A stretch of 64,000 nucleotides of DNA from Roseateles_B sp041905785 (GTDB lineage Bacteria > Pseudomonadota > Gammaproteobacteria > Burkholderiales > Burkholderiaceae_C), in contig JAYRKJ010000024.1 of NCBI GenBank assembly GCA_041905785.1, positions 16,309 to 80,308 on the forward strand. Direction: 5' to 3'. Under the pieces are notes generated by a model. That model searched no databases. It was not told the origin of the DNA and saw only the letters and a list, made by a program, of their open reading frames with translations. Below are positions 15,409 to 23,870 of this stretch, piece by piece; positions within the stretch are counted from its first letter, which is position 1, and each line of letters opens with the position of its first letter. The translations under genes were made by a program, and so were the position numbers.

Positions 15409-15678
15409 ATGAGCACCTCCACCGCCCCCCACATCCACGTGCCCAGCCTGCCGCCGCAGGAGCGTCATCCGGCCATCTTCGGCGCCTTTGAGTCCCTGCC
15501 CGTGGGCGGCTGGCTGGAGCTGAGCAACGACCACAATCCCGAACCCCTGCACCGCCAGTTCCAGGCCCTTTGGCCGGGCCAGTTCGAGTGGGAAGCGCTG
15601 GAGTCCGGGCCGGAACAATGGCGGGTTCGCATCTCGCGCAAGCCCGCCGGCAAGAGCTGCTGCGGCTGCTGCAGCTGA
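15409..15678 (+). CDS. DUF2249 protein with CCGCC tail
   Basis: This 89-residue soluble protein has the DUF2249 core (FGAFESLPVGGWLELSNDHNP, PLHRQFQALWPGQFEWEALE, then WRVRISRK) and ends KSCCGCCS. DUF2249 proteins are commonly encoded with nitrate/nitrite/NO-response genes and with hemerythrin-like proteins. Their biochemical role is not settled; the four-cysteine tail suggests metal or thiol chemistry. It is the first gene of a plus-strand run (DUF2249, nnrS, nsrR, ccoG, MIP18, NnrS-like). A Fnr-type box lies 76 bp upstream. Confidence 0.85.
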   Translation: MSTSTAPHIHVPSLPPQERHPAIFGAFESLPVGGWLELSNDHNPEPLHRQFQALWPGQFEWEALESGPEQWRVRISRKPAGKSCCGCCS

Positions 15679-15766
15679 CCCCCTCCGGGCTTCGCCGGTC
15701 CCGAGCGCCGTGCGGATGCCTTGACTGCGACGGGCGCTTCGTGCGCCGAACTGGAATGCTGTATCC

Positions 15767-16963
15767 ATGAGCACCCTCCTCATGCGCCTGGAAGAACCGC
15801 CGGTTCGGCGCGATGGCTTTGCCCTGTGGCAACTGGGCTTTCGGCCCTTCTACCTGCTGGCGGCCCTGCAGGCCCTGCTGATGGTGCCCTTGTGGGCCCT
15901 GCAGTTCAGCGGCTGGCTGCCCCACCCCCTGCTCCAGGGCGCCGCGTGGCATGCGCATGAGATGGTGTTCGGCTATGCGCTGGCCGTGGTCATTGGCTTC
16001 CTGTTCACCGCCGGGCGCAACTGGTCCGGCCAGCCCACGCCCACCGGGCGTGCGCTGCAGGCCATCGCCGCCCTGTGGGTGCTGGCGCGCCTGGCCGTGC
16101 TGAGCCCCTGGGCATGGGCTTCGCTGCTGCTCAACGTGGCCGTGCCCTGGGCAGCCGCCTGGGGCCTGTGGCGTGCGTTGCACAAGGCCGGCAACCGCCG
16201 CAACTACTTCTTCGTCGCCCTGCTGGTTCTGATGGGGCTGGGCAGCGCCCTGCTGCATCTGGCCGGCATGGGGCTGCTGACACTGCCGCTGCTGGCCGGC
16301 GCGGGCCTGCCCCTGGGGCTGGACATCGTGCTGTTCATGATCGCGGTGATGGCCGGCCGGGTCGTGCCCATGTTCTCCAACAACGGCGTGCCCGGCATGC
16401 GGGCGCGGCGCGAGCCCTGGGTGGAGCAGGTGGCGCTGGGCAGCGTCATCGCCCTGCTCGTCGTGGATGCGCTGGGTGTGGGCGGCGGCCTGAGCTTCGC
16501 GGTGCTGAGCCTGGCCCTGGTGGCCCACAGCTGGCGTCTGTGCCTGTGGCAACCCTGGAAGACCTGGCGCAATCCGCTGGTCTGGGTGCTTCATGTGGCC
16601 TACCTCTGGCTGCCGGTGCACCTGCTGCTGCGCATCGCCGCGCTCTGGTGGCATCTGCCCAGCGGGCCGGCCACCCATGCGCTGACGGTGGGCGTGATCG
16701 GCATGATCACGCTGGGCATGATCACCCGCACGGCCCTGGGCCATACCGGCAGGCGCCTGCAGGCCGGCGCGGTGGAGACCGCGGCCTACCTCTGCATGTT
16801 CTTCGCGGCCCTTTTGCGCGTCGTGCTGCCGCTGCTGGCGCCGCAGCTGCTGGCGCAGGCGGCCCTGGCCTCTTCCTTGCTGTGGAGCCTGGCCTTCGCT
16901 TTGTACCTGTGGCGCTATACGCCTTATCTGCTGCGCACCCGTGCCGACGGCCAACCCGGTTGA
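15767..16963 (+). CDS. nnrS: NnrS family haem-copper membrane protein
   Basis: This 398-residue polytopic inner-membrane protein has about 12 hydrophobic segments. Family signatures include WQLGFRPFYLLAALQALLM near the start, AAWHAHEMVFGYALAVVIGF with the conserved histidines, MAGRVVPMFSNNG in the middle, and TALGHTGR near the end. NnrS proteins bind haem and copper and protect cells from nitrosative stress caused by NO during nitrate respiration or host attack. It is followed 24 bp later by nsrR, a NO-sensing repressor, which supports NO-dependent control of the operon. Confidence 0.93.
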   Translation: MSTLLMRLEEPPVRRDGFALWQLGFRPFYLLAALQALLMVPLWALQFSGWLPHPLLQGAAWHAHEMVFGYALAVVIGFLFTAGRNWSGQPTPTGRALQAIAALWVLARLAVLSPWAWASLLLNVAVPWAAAWGLWRALHKAGNRRNYFFVALLVLMGLGSALLHLAGMGLLTLPLLAGAGLPLGLDIVLFMIAVMAGRVVPMFSNNGVPGMRARREPWVEQVALGSVIALLVVDALGVGGGLSFAVLSLALVAHSWRLCLWQPWKTWRNPLVWVLHVAYLWLPVHLLLRIAALWWHLPSGPATHALTVGVIGMITLGMITRTALGHTGRRLQAGAVETAAYLCMFFAALLRVVLPLLAPQLLAQAALASSLLWSLAFALYLWRYTPYLLRTRADGQPG

Positions 16964-16987
16964 AGCCGGCGGGGAGACAATGCCGCC

Positions 16988-17446
16988 ATGCGCCTCACCA
17001 CCATGACCGACTACGCGCTTCGACTGCTGATCTACCTCGGCAGCCATCCGGAGCGCTTGTGCACCACCGCCGAGATTGCCCAGGCCTACGGCATCTCGGA
17101 AGCCCACCTCACCAAGATCACCCACCAGCTGGGCCTGGGCGGTTGGATCACCACGGTGCGCGGCAAAGGCGGCGGCATGTGTCTGGCGCATGAGCCGGCG
17201 GCCATCAACCTGGGAGCGCTGGTGCGCGCCGTCGAACCCGACTTCATGCTGGTCGAGTGCCTGGGTGAAGACAGCAGTTGCCGGCTGACACAGCGCTGCC
17301 GGCTGACCAAGATCTTCCGCGACGCCTTGGACGCCTTTCTGGCCGAGCTGGACGGCCACTCCCTGGCCGAGCTGCTGCCTCCGCCCGGACGCAAGCTGTC
17401 GCTGAGGGCGCCGCTGGACATCCCCATCCGTTCCGCCAGGGCCTGA
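16988..17446 (+). CDS. nsrR: NsrR, Rrf2-family NO-sensing repressor
   Basis: This 152-residue Rrf2-family regulator starts MRLTTMTDYALRLLIYLGSH and has an N-terminal winged helix (EIAQAYGISEAHLTKITHQL and the wing TTVRGKGGGMCL). Cys91, Cys98 and Cys104 form the C-X6-C-X5-C cluster that binds the [Fe-S] centre of NsrR and loses DNA binding when NO reacts with it. IscR has a different spacing, so NsrR is the better call. It lies between nnrS and ccoG on the same strand, 8 bp before ccoG, suggesting it autoregulates the NO-response operon. Confidence 0.9.
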   Translation: MRLTTMTDYALRLLIYLGSHPERLCTTAEIAQAYGISEAHLTKITHQLGLGGWITTVRGKGGGMCLAHEPAAINLGALVRAVEPDFMLVECLGEDSSCRLTQRCRLTKIFRDALDAFLAELDGHSLAELLPPPGRKLSLRAPLDIPIRSARA

Positions 17447-17454
17447 TCACCGCC

Positions 17455-18915
17455 ATGCCACCCGTCGAGCCCCCTGCCGCCTCACCTGCGGCGCGCCGCG
17501 TCATTCCCATCCAAGCCGGCTCCGAGCCGGCCGGCAGCGCCTTGTACGTGGCCGAGCAGAAGATCTACCCGCGCTCCGTCAGCGGCCGCTTCGCCAACTG
17601 GCGCTGGGCCCTGGTGGCCCTGACCCAGCTCTTCTTCTACGGCATGCCCTGGGTGCGCTGGGAAGACCGCCAGGCCCTGCTCTTCGATCTGGTCGGTGGA
17701 CGCTTTTACATCGGTGGCCTGGTCTTCTATCCGCAGGATCTGATCTACCTGGCCACGCTGCTGGTCTTCAGCGCGCTGCTGCTTTTCTTCTTCACGGCCC
17801 TGGCCGGGCGGCTGTGGTGCGGTTATGCCTGCCCGCAGACCGTCTACACCGAGCTCTTTCTCTGGATCGAGCGCCACACCGAGGGCGACCGCCAGGCCCG
17901 CATGCGCCTGGATGCCGCGCCCTGGAGCGCCGAGAAGCTGGCGCGCAAATCGGCCAAGCACGGCGGATGGATCCTGCTCGCGCTCTACACCGGCTTCAGC
18001 TTCGTCGGCTACTTCAGCCCCATCCGCGAACTCGGGCGCGACCTGCTGCAACTGGCCATCTCGCCCTGGGAGCTGTTCTGGGTGCTGTTCTATGCGGGCG
18101 CCACCTATGGCAATGCCGGCTGGCTGCGCGAACAGATGTGCAAGTACATCTGCCCCTACGCCCGCTTCCAAAGCGCGCTGATCGACGGCGACTCGCTGAT
18201 CATCAGCTACGACGCCCGGCGCGGCGAGCCGCGCGGCGCGCGCTCGCGCAAGTCCGCCGAGCTCCTGGCCCAGGGCCGCGGCGACTGCGTGGACTGCACC
18301 CTGTGCGTGCAGGTCTGCCCCACCGGCATCGATATCCGCAAGGGCCTGCAGAACGAGTGCATCGGCTGCGCGGCCTGCATCGATGTCTGCGACCAGGTGA
18401 TGGACAAGGTCGGCGCGCCGCGCGGCCTGATCCGCTACGCCACCGAGAACGGCGTGGCCCAAGGCCTCAGCCGGGCCCAGATGTGGCGCCGCACCCTGCG
18501 ACCCCGCGTGCTGATCTATGGCGCGGCCCTCGCCCTGCTGGGCTCGCTGATGCTGTGGCAGCTGAGCCAGCGCAGCGCGCTGCTGATCGACGTCATCAAG
18601 GACCGCGGCGTGATGGCGCGCCAGGTCGAGGACGGCCAGATCGAAAACGTCTACCGCCTGCAGCTGCTCAACCGCAGCGAACGCACCCTGCACCTGAGGC
18701 TCGAAGCGGCCGGCCTGCAGGGCCTGCGCCTGCTGGGCGGCGAGCGGGTGGAGGTGGCGCCGGCAGCCATCGTGTCCCTGCCCGTGCAGCTGCGCCTGCC
18801 CGCCGGCGTGGTGAACGAGAGCGGTGCGCGCCGCGTGCAGCTGCTGGCCCGCGACCTGGACCATCCCGAGGCCGCAGCCTTCCAGGCCGAAGCCAGCTTC
18901 TTTGTCCCGCGCTGA
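17455..18915 (+). CDS. ccoG: CcoG, Cu(II)/Fe-S membrane protein for cbb3 oxidase assembly
   Basis: This 486-residue membrane ferredoxin (FixG/RdxA family) has several transmembrane helices, RLWCGYACPQTVYTELFLWI with the membrane CxxxCP motif, and two cytoplasmic [4Fe-4S] sites near residues 279-315 (CVDCTLCVQVCPTG and CIGCAACIDVC). A C-terminal IgG-like CcoG domain follows. CcoG reduces copper for insertion into cbb3-type cytochrome oxidase, which works at very low O2. Here it is apart from a ccoNOPQ cluster and is the third gene after nnrS and nsrR, suggesting recruitment to the microaerobic/NO-response operon. Confidence 0.92.
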   Translation: MPPVEPPAASPAARRVIPIQAGSEPAGSALYVAEQKIYPRSVSGRFANWRWALVALTQLFFYGMPWVRWEDRQALLFDLVGGRFYIGGLVFYPQDLIYLATLLVFSALLLFFFTALAGRLWCGYACPQTVYTELFLWIERHTEGDRQARMRLDAAPWSAEKLARKSAKHGGWILLALYTGFSFVGYFSPIRELGRDLLQLAISPWELFWVLFYAGATYGNAGWLREQMCKYICPYARFQSALIDGDSLIISYDARRGEPRGARSRKSAELLAQGRGDCVDCTLCVQVCPTGIDIRKGLQNECIGCAACIDVCDQVMDKVGAPRGLIRYATENGVAQGLSRAQMWRRTLRPRVLIYGAALALLGSLMLWQLSQRSALLIDVIKDRGVMARQVEDGQIENVYRLQLLNRSERTLHLRLEAAGLQGLRLLGGERVEVAPAAIVSLPVQLRLPAGVVNESGARRVQLLARDLDHPEAAAFQAEASFFVPR

Positions 18916-18936
18916 GGGCGCCCGGCAGGAGTCACC

Positions 18937-19263
18937 ATGGATACCGCAAGACCTGACCCCAACCCCGAGCAGCTGCGCCTGATGGAAGTACTGCGCCGCG
19001 TGGCCGACCCCGAGATCGGCGAGAGCATCGTGGACCTGGGCCTGGTGGACAGCCTCACCCTGGGCCCGTCCAGCGTGGCCCTGCGGCTGATTCCCACCAG
19101 CGCCACCTGCCCCATGGCGGATGTGCTGATCGAGGACGCCGAGACCGCACTGCGCCAGGCCTGCCCGGCGGGCTGGACGGTGGAGGTCGAGATGGACTGG
19201 GACGCGGTCTGGACCCCGCAGCGCATGTCCACCGCACTGCGCCTGCGCCTGGGCTGGGCCTGA
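18937..19263 (+). CDS. MIP18/DUF59-family Fe-S cluster assembly factor
   Basis: This 108-residue protein has the DUF59 fold signatures LRRVADPEIGESIVDLGLVD and PTSATCPMADVLIEDAE, with Cys58 as the conserved cysteine. Relatives (SufT, PaaD, MIP18) help mature Fe-S proteins. In a row with NsrR and CcoG, both Fe-S proteins damaged by NO, a repair or assembly role is plausible. Codons 4-8 are formed by the dispersed GCAAGACCTGACCCC sequence (18946-18960), giving ARPDP, so the true N-terminus was partly supplied by that repeat. The ATG at 18937 lies 8 bp after CAGGAG. Confidence 0.85.
   Translation: MDTARPDPNPEQLRLMEVLRRVADPEIGESIVDLGLVDSLTLGPSSVALRLIPTSATCPMADVLIEDAETALRQACPAGWTVEVEMDWDAVWTPQRMSTALRLRLGWA
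18946..18960 (-). repeat. Dispersed 15-bp motif, copy 2 (start of the MIP18 gene)
   Basis: GCAAGACCTGACCCC, identical over 15 bp to the copy at 12521 and to the reverse complement of the copy at 29721. It begins 9 bp after the ATG. Confidence 0.7.
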
Positions 19264-19287
19264 GCAGGTCGCGACGCCTCCCCTCCC

Positions 19288-20379
19288 ATGAACGCAGCCG
19301 CCCGCCGTCCATTGCCGCTGGGCCTGCGCCTGGCGCTGGTGCTGGCGCTGCTGAACCTGCTGCCGGCCCTGGCCGGCGGCTTGCAGCGTCTGGGCGCGCT
19401 GGCGCCCGGACTGTCGACCCTCGCGCAGCGGGCGCTGCAGCACCACGGCATGCTGATGCTGGGCGGCTTCTTCGCCACCCTCATCGCGCTGGAACGCGCC
19501 GCGGCGCTGGGCCGAGGCTTTGCCGTGCCCCTGCTGTGCGGGCTGGCCGGCCTGAGCCTGCTGGCAGGGCAGGCAGGCCTGGCGCAAGGCCTCTGGACGA
19601 TTGCTGCCTTGGGCTTGCTGGCGCTGTACCTGTGGGCGGGCCATTCGCGCGCCTGGTCCCTGCCGCTGCTCATCGAAGCCAGCGCCTGCCTGCCCCTGCT
19701 GCTGGCGGTGATCGCGCACGCCGGCGCTGCGGACTTCGCGCTACGCTGGAACGGCTCACTGTTCCTGCTGCTGACAATCGCCGGCGAACGGCGCGAGCTG
19801 TGCCGGCTGCTGCCGCTGGGGCCATGGGCCCGCGCCGGCTTCCTGCTGCTGTGGGCGGCCTTGCTGCTCAGCGGCGGCTTGAGCCTGTGGCAGCCTGACG
19901 CCGCGGCCCGGCTGGCCTGGCCCTTGCTGCTGGCCCTGGCGCTGTGGCTGCTGGCCTTCGACATCGCCCGGCGCCAGTGGCGGGCCCCGGCCTGGGCTGG
20001 TCATACCGCACACTGCCTGCTGTTGGGCTATGCCTGGGCCGCCGCCGCCGCTCTGGCCGGCTTGCTGGGTCTGCCTCAGCTCGCCTGGCATTGGCTGTGG
20101 CTGGGCTTTGTGATGGCCATGGTCTTCGGCCATGCCCCCATCATGCTGCCGGCCCTGCTGCGCCTGCAGCCCCGCCACAGCGCCTGGGCCCAGGCCCCGC
20201 TCGCCCTGATGGCACTGAGCCTGGTGTTGAGGGCATGCGGACAGCTGGGCATGGCAGCGGACTGGCTGCTGCCAAGCGCCGGCTGGCTGCACGGCCTGGC
20301 GCTGCTGAGCTTTGCCGCGCTGATGGCGGGCCTGGTGCGCAGCGGCAAGCCCGTGGGTGCCCCGACGCGCCGGCGCTAG
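19288..20379 (+). CDS. Polytopic membrane protein, NnrS-related
   Basis: This 363-residue protein has about 11-12 hydrophobic segments, rich in Leu and Ala. HHGMLMLGGFFATLIALERA, WAGHTAHCLLLGYAWAA and FGHAPIMLPALLRL place histidines within or next to membrane segments, as in NnrS, although overall it is more divergent than the protein at 15767-16963. It is the last gene of the DUF2249-nnrS-nsrR-ccoG-MIP18 run. A second haem/copper protein for nitrosative stress is the best guess, not proven. Its TAG overlaps the convergent diguanylate cyclase gene by 4 bp. Confidence 0.7.
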   Translation: MNAAARRPLPLGLRLALVLALLNLLPALAGGLQRLGALAPGLSTLAQRALQHHGMLMLGGFFATLIALERAAALGRGFAVPLLCGLAGLSLLAGQAGLAQGLWTIAALGLLALYLWAGHSRAWSLPLLIEASACLPLLLAVIAHAGAADFALRWNGSLFLLLTIAGERRELCRLLPLGPWARAGFLLLWAALLLSGGLSLWQPDAAARLAWPLLLALALWLLAFDIARRQWRAPAWAGHTAHCLLLGYAWAAAAALAGLLGLPQLAWHWLWLGFVMAMVFGHAPIMLPALLRLQPRHSAWAQAPLALMALSLVLRACGQLGMAADWLLPSAGWLHGLALLSFAALMAGLVRSGKPVGAPTRRR

Positions 20380-22118
20380 AGCAGGCGCCGCTGCACGGCG
20401 ACGGCATAGCAGACCAGGCCCCCGCCGTCGCTCTTGGCCTGGTACATGGCCTTGTCGGCCGCCGCCATCAGGGTCTCGGCGTCCTGGCCGTGCTCGGGAA
20501 AGCGGGCCACGCCCACGCTGGCGCCGGCCAGCAGCTCGCGCCCTTCCCACAGCACCGGCTCGGCCAGCGCATCGCGGACCTTCTGCGCCACCACCTCGAC
20601 GTCCGCAGGGTCCCCCACCTGGTCCAGCAGGATCACGAATTCATCACCGCCGATGCGCGCCACGGTGTCGGACTCGCGCACCAGATGCCTCAGCCGCAGC
20701 GCCAGCGCCCTGAGCAGGGCATCCCCGGCCGCATGACCTTCGCTGTCATTGACCTCCTTGAACCGATCCAGGTCCACGAAGAGCATGGCCAGGCGTCCCT
20801 GGTCCCGGCGTGCATGCGCCAGGGCATGCTGCAGGCGGTCCATGAAGAAGCGGCGGTTCTGCAGGCCCGTCAGGCTGTCATGGCTGGCCAGGTGGTCCAG
20901 CTCCTGCTGCTTCTGCGCAAGCTTGGCGAACTGGGCGCCGATCTGCATCTGCATGTGGGCGATGGCGCGCGCCAGCATGCCGATCTCGTCGGCGCGCCCG
21001 GTCGGAAGGTGGTCGCTCTGCAGACCGCCGACAAAGCCGTCCACGGCCTGGACCATCTGCGCCAGCGGCTGCACCAGCGCGCGGGCCAGCAGGGCCGCCA
21101 GCAACACCGACAGCGCGCTGAAGGCCGCCACGATGCGCAGCACCATGCTCCCCAGTCCGTCGCTCTCGGACAGTACCGCGGACAGCGGCTGAGACAGTCC
21201 CAGAACGAAATCTTCTTCAGCCTTGAGCGATGAGGCCGGCTGGCGCACGAAGGCCGCCATCTCGGCCGACGCTCGGCCGTCCGGGGCATGGCTCACCACC
21301 GTCAGCTCTCCCTGGCCGCCGATGGCGCCGAGCAGCTCGCGGACACCGGGAAAGTCATCCTGGACCAGGGCCGACTGACCGCGGTCAAAAGCGAAGGTCT
21401 TGCGCTTGTCGGGATGGATCAGGTACTCGCCCTGGGCATTGCAGAGGTAGAGCTGCAGGCCCGGCGGCAGGTCGGCGGCAAGCTGGAGGAACAGGCCGTT
21501 GAGGTCCACATTGATCACCACCACGCCCAGCACCACGCCGTGCACGTCCATCACCGGCGCCGCCACTTCGAGTGAAGGCTTGCCCTGCCCGGCATGGGTG
21601 CCGACCTCATGGTTGATTGCAGCTCTGGACACATAAACCTGACCAGCCGCCAGCCGCATGGCTTCGTAGGCATAGGGGAAGTGGCCCTTTTCCTGCAGGT
21701 CTTCGCCCTGCACGCGCATCACACCCAGCTCATCGCGATCCACCCGCACGCGCTCCTGGCCGTGGCTGGCACCGTCCAGCAGACGCATCTGGAAGTACTC
21801 GGGATGGGTGTCCAGCATCTGTCGGAACAGCTGGGCCATGGTGGACTCCTGGCGTGCCAGCTGATCCGGGTCACTGCGCACCAGCACGCGTGCCGTACCT
21901 GGGTGACCCGCGACCAGCAGGACGTCACGCGCCGTGTTGTCCAGGCCCACGGCCAATTGGCGTACCAGCACCCGCGTGGCCGTCACCAGGCGCTGTTCGG
22001 CGGCGGCCGTCAGCAGCTGGCGGCTGGCGCTGTAGGCGTAGTAGCCGGTCAAGCCCGCCGCGAGCACGCCAAACAGCGCCAGCGCGACGCCCAGCCGCCA
22101 TGCAATGCCGAGCTTCAT
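20376..22118 (-). CDS. Membrane diguanylate cyclase with periplasmic Cache-like sensor, HAMP and GGDEF
   Basis: This 580-residue protein has an N-terminal membrane helix (about 8-30) and a large periplasmic double-Cache-like region. A second membrane helix (MVLRIVAAFSALSVLLAALL) and a HAMP segment (LARALVQPLAQMVQAVDGF) come next. The GGDEF domain carries GGDEF at 490-494 and a feedback-inhibition I-site RESD at 481-484. It should make c-di-GMP in response to a periplasmic signal. Its ATG overlaps the TGA of a PotD-like binding-protein gene (22115-22118), so sensor and binding protein are translationally coupled. This mirrors Vibrio NspS-MbaA, in which a PotD homologue controls a membrane c-di-GMP enzyme; that analogy is inference. 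Confidence 0.9.
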   Translation of the reverse strand: MKLGIAWRLGVALALFGVLAAGLTGYYAYSASRQLLTAAAEQRLVTATRVLVRQLAVGLDNTARDVLLVAGHPGTARVLVRSDPDQLARQESTMAQLFRQMLDTHPEYFQMRLLDGASHGQERVRVDRDELGVMRVQGEDLQEKGHFPYAYEAMRLAAGQVYVSRAAINHEVGTHAGQGKPSLEVAAPVMDVHGVVLGVVVINVDLNGLFLQLAADLPPGLQLYLCNAQGEYLIHPDKRKTFAFDRGQSALVQDDFPGVRELLGAIGGQGELTVVSHAPDGRASAEMAAFVRQPASSLKAEEDFVLGLSQPLSAVLSESDGLGSMVLRIVAAFSALSVLLAALLARALVQPLAQMVQAVDGFVGGLQSDHLPTGRADEIGMLARAIAHMQMQIGAQFAKLAQKQQELDHLASHDSLTGLQNRRFFMDRLQHALAHARRDQGRLAMLFVDLDRFKEVNDSEGHAAGDALLRALALRLRHLVRESDTVARIGGDEFVILLDQVGDPADVEVVAQKVRDALAEPVLWEGRELLAGASVGVARFPEHGQDAETLMAAADKAMYQAKSDGGGLVCYAVAVQRRLL

Positions 22119-23170
22119 CGCCGCATCACCCTGGCCGGGGCGTCGCCGGACTGGATGCGCGCCCAGAACTGCTCGCGCTTTTGCTCGTCCTCCACCGGCT
22201 CCAGCCAGCGCAGGGGCGCCTGGGACGCGGTGCTCACCGATTCGCTGACGGTGTTGGCCAGTCCCTGGCGCGTCACCAACAGGCTGCTGGCCGGCTCCTC
22301 CAGCGTGAAGTTGATCCAGGCATGGGCCAGCTCGGGCTCGCGCGTGGCCGAGGAAATGGCCCAGCAGTCCAGCCAGGCCAGCGCACCTTCGCGCGGGATC
22401 ACATAGCCCACGTCGGCGCCGGCCGCCTTCAGCAGATGGACCTGCTGCATGCCGTAGTTGGCGTACATGAGCGCCACACGATGGCGCACGAACAGCTCGG
22501 CCGACTCTTCGGGCAGGCTGTAAAAGCCCAGCACATTGCGGCGCAGCGCGACCAGCTTCTCTACCGCGGCGGGCCAGAGCCTGTCATCCAGCCGGAAAGG
22601 CTGTGCCTGCCCCAGCGCCAGCGCGGCCAGCGAGAAATTGTGGGTGCCGCCCACATAGGCCAGCACCTTGCCGCGCCAGCGCGGTTCCCACAGCACCTGC
22701 AGCGATGCCGGCGGCGCGTCGAGCTGGCGCCGGTCGTAGATCAGGCCCATTTCCGAGAAGGTATAGGGCACGGCAAAGAACTGCCGGCGTCCCTCGCGCA
22801 GGCGGCTCAGGCCTGGAATCCCAGCCAAGTCGCGAAAACGCGGCAGCTGGCGGCTCGTGTTGGGGATGCGCGCCAGCTCGATGGGCCGGGCCAGCCCCTG
22901 CTCGATGTACTGCTGCAGCTCCGCGGTGTTCAGCGCAAAGACGTCGAAATCCGCCCCCTTGTGCGCCAGCAGGCGCTGGCGCATGGCTTCGTCCGAGCCG
23001 ACGACGGTCAGCTCCACGCGCGCTCCGGTGCGCTGGCTGAAGGCCTGCACCACCTCGGGGTCGGCGTAGCCGGGCCATGCCAGCACCCGCAGCACCCGGG
23101 GGCCCGGTTGCGCAAGAACCTGGCATGCCAGCCCCAAGGCCCAGAACAGCAAAAGCAGGGAGCGCCGCAT
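22115..23170 (-). CDS. PotD/PotF-like periplasmic binding protein
   Basis: This 351-residue protein has a signal peptide (1-20, ending ACQVLA). Its fold pattern is that of the spermidine/putrescine-type solute-binding family: VLRVLAWPGYADPEVVQAFS, YTFSEMGLIYDRRQLDAPPA, LEPRWRGK-like and YVIPREGALAWLDCWAI segments. No ABC permease or ATPase gene is near, so it probably does not feed a transporter. The only partner is the coupled downstream diguanylate cyclase (4-bp overlap), which suggests a ligand-presenting role for that enzyme. Polyamine binding is likely by family but unproven. Confidence 0.85.
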   Translation of the reverse strand: MRRSLLLLFWALGLACQVLAQPGPRVLRVLAWPGYADPEVVQAFSQRTGARVELTVVGSDEAMRQRLLAHKGADFDVFALNTAELQQYIEQGLARPIELARIPNTSRQLPRFRDLAGIPGLSRLREGRRQFFAVPYTFSEMGLIYDRRQLDAPPASLQVLWEPRWRGKVLAYVGGTHNFSLAALALGQAQPFRLDDRLWPAAVEKLVALRRNVLGFYSLPEESAELFVRHRVALMYANYGMQQVHLLKAAGADVGYVIPREGALAWLDCWAISSATREPELAHAWINFTLEEPASSLLVTRQGLANTVSESVSTASQAPLRWLEPVEDEQKREQFWARIQSGDAPARVMRR

Positions 23171-23291
23171 GATCCAGACATACTAGAGGAAGCCGCTCGC
23201 GCCGAGCACACGCATCGGCCCGCAAGTCACAAGGACAAGCCTTGATCTGCGACAGATGCCTCGCTTCGGCAGTGCCGCGGCGGCGCGCCCG

Positions 23292-23720
23292 TCATCCCTT
23301 GATGAAGCGCGAGCGGGCCTCGCTCAGGCGCTCGTGCTGGCGCGCCAGCTGACCGCAGACCAGGTCGCAAAGGGCGTAGACCGAGGGGTCGGCGATCCGG
23401 TAGTAGACCTTGGTCCCGCGACCCTCGCGGTCCACCAGGCCGTGGCGCTGCAACTGCGTGAGGTGCCGCGAAATATTGGCGGCGCTGCTGCCGCAGGCGC
23501 TGGCCAGCTCGCCCACGCAGCGCGGCTGCTCACGCAGGAGGTTCAGCACGCGCAAGCGGCTCGGCTCGGCCAGCAGCTGGAAGAAGTCGGCCACCTGGCC
23601 CAGTGCGCTGTCCGGCAGCTCGCCGAGGCCGCAATGGGGCGCGGGCCGGGCGGCGGTCCCCCGCGCCTCCTTTGGCGCAACGGCAGGACTTTCAGCCGAG
23701 ACAGGTGTGGATTTGGGCAT
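23292..23720 (-). CDS. ArsR-family repressor with cysteine pairs (thiol or metal sensor)
   Basis: This 142-residue ArsR/SmtB winged-helix protein has LAEPSRLRVLNLLREQPRCVGEL, then SSAANISRHLTQLQRHGLV as the recognition helix and a GRGTKVYYRIADPSVYALCDLVC end. Cys30, Cys68, Cys76, Cys118 and Cys122 are present. Cys68 occupies the position of the first reactive Cys of the persulfide sensors SqrR/BigR. The second pair, Cys118/122, sits earlier than in those proteins, so a metal sensor is equally possible. It diverges from an RND pump operon; the gap holds a TTTGCG/CGCAAA dyad over a good promoter. Thiol-related neighbours (trxC, OsmC) favour thiol or sulfur sensing. Confidence 0.85.
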   Translation of the reverse strand: MPKSTPVSAESPAVAPKEARGTAARPAPHCGLGELPDSALGQVADFFQLLAEPSRLRVLNLLREQPRCVGELASACGSSAANISRHLTQLQRHGLVDREGRGTKVYYRIADPSVYALCDLVCGQLARQHERLSEARSRFIKG

Positions 23721-23783
23721 GAAGCGCCCTCCTCAGGAGGCCGGGGTGAACGCGGCGAACGCCAAAGGGTTCGTCGTATTCAT

Positions 23784-23812
23784 TTGACTATTTGCGTGAT
23801 TGCGCAAATAAT
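23784..23812 (+). promoter_or_regulatory. Promoter with overlapping ArsR-type dyad for the RND operon
   Basis: TTGACT (23784-23789), a 17-bp spacer and AATAAT (23807-23812) make a near-consensus sigma-70 promoter 59-87 bp before the adaptor ATG. The spacer and -10 are covered by an imperfect inverted repeat ATTTGCG...GCGCAAAT (23790-23809), a typical place for an ArsR repressor to block RNA polymerase. The arsR gene starts 63 bp away on the other strand. Confidence 0.75.
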
Positions 23813-23870
23813 AAACACAACAAGCAACCCTGTCCAGTCGCCGCCCAGCCGCAGAGCAAGCCCCATTGCC

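Noticed and set aside
23292..23720. Direct assignment of the ArsR protein as SqrR/BigR
   Set aside because: Cys68 fits, but the second cysteine is 50-54 residues later, not about 66 as in SqrR and BigR. The specific name was therefore not given.
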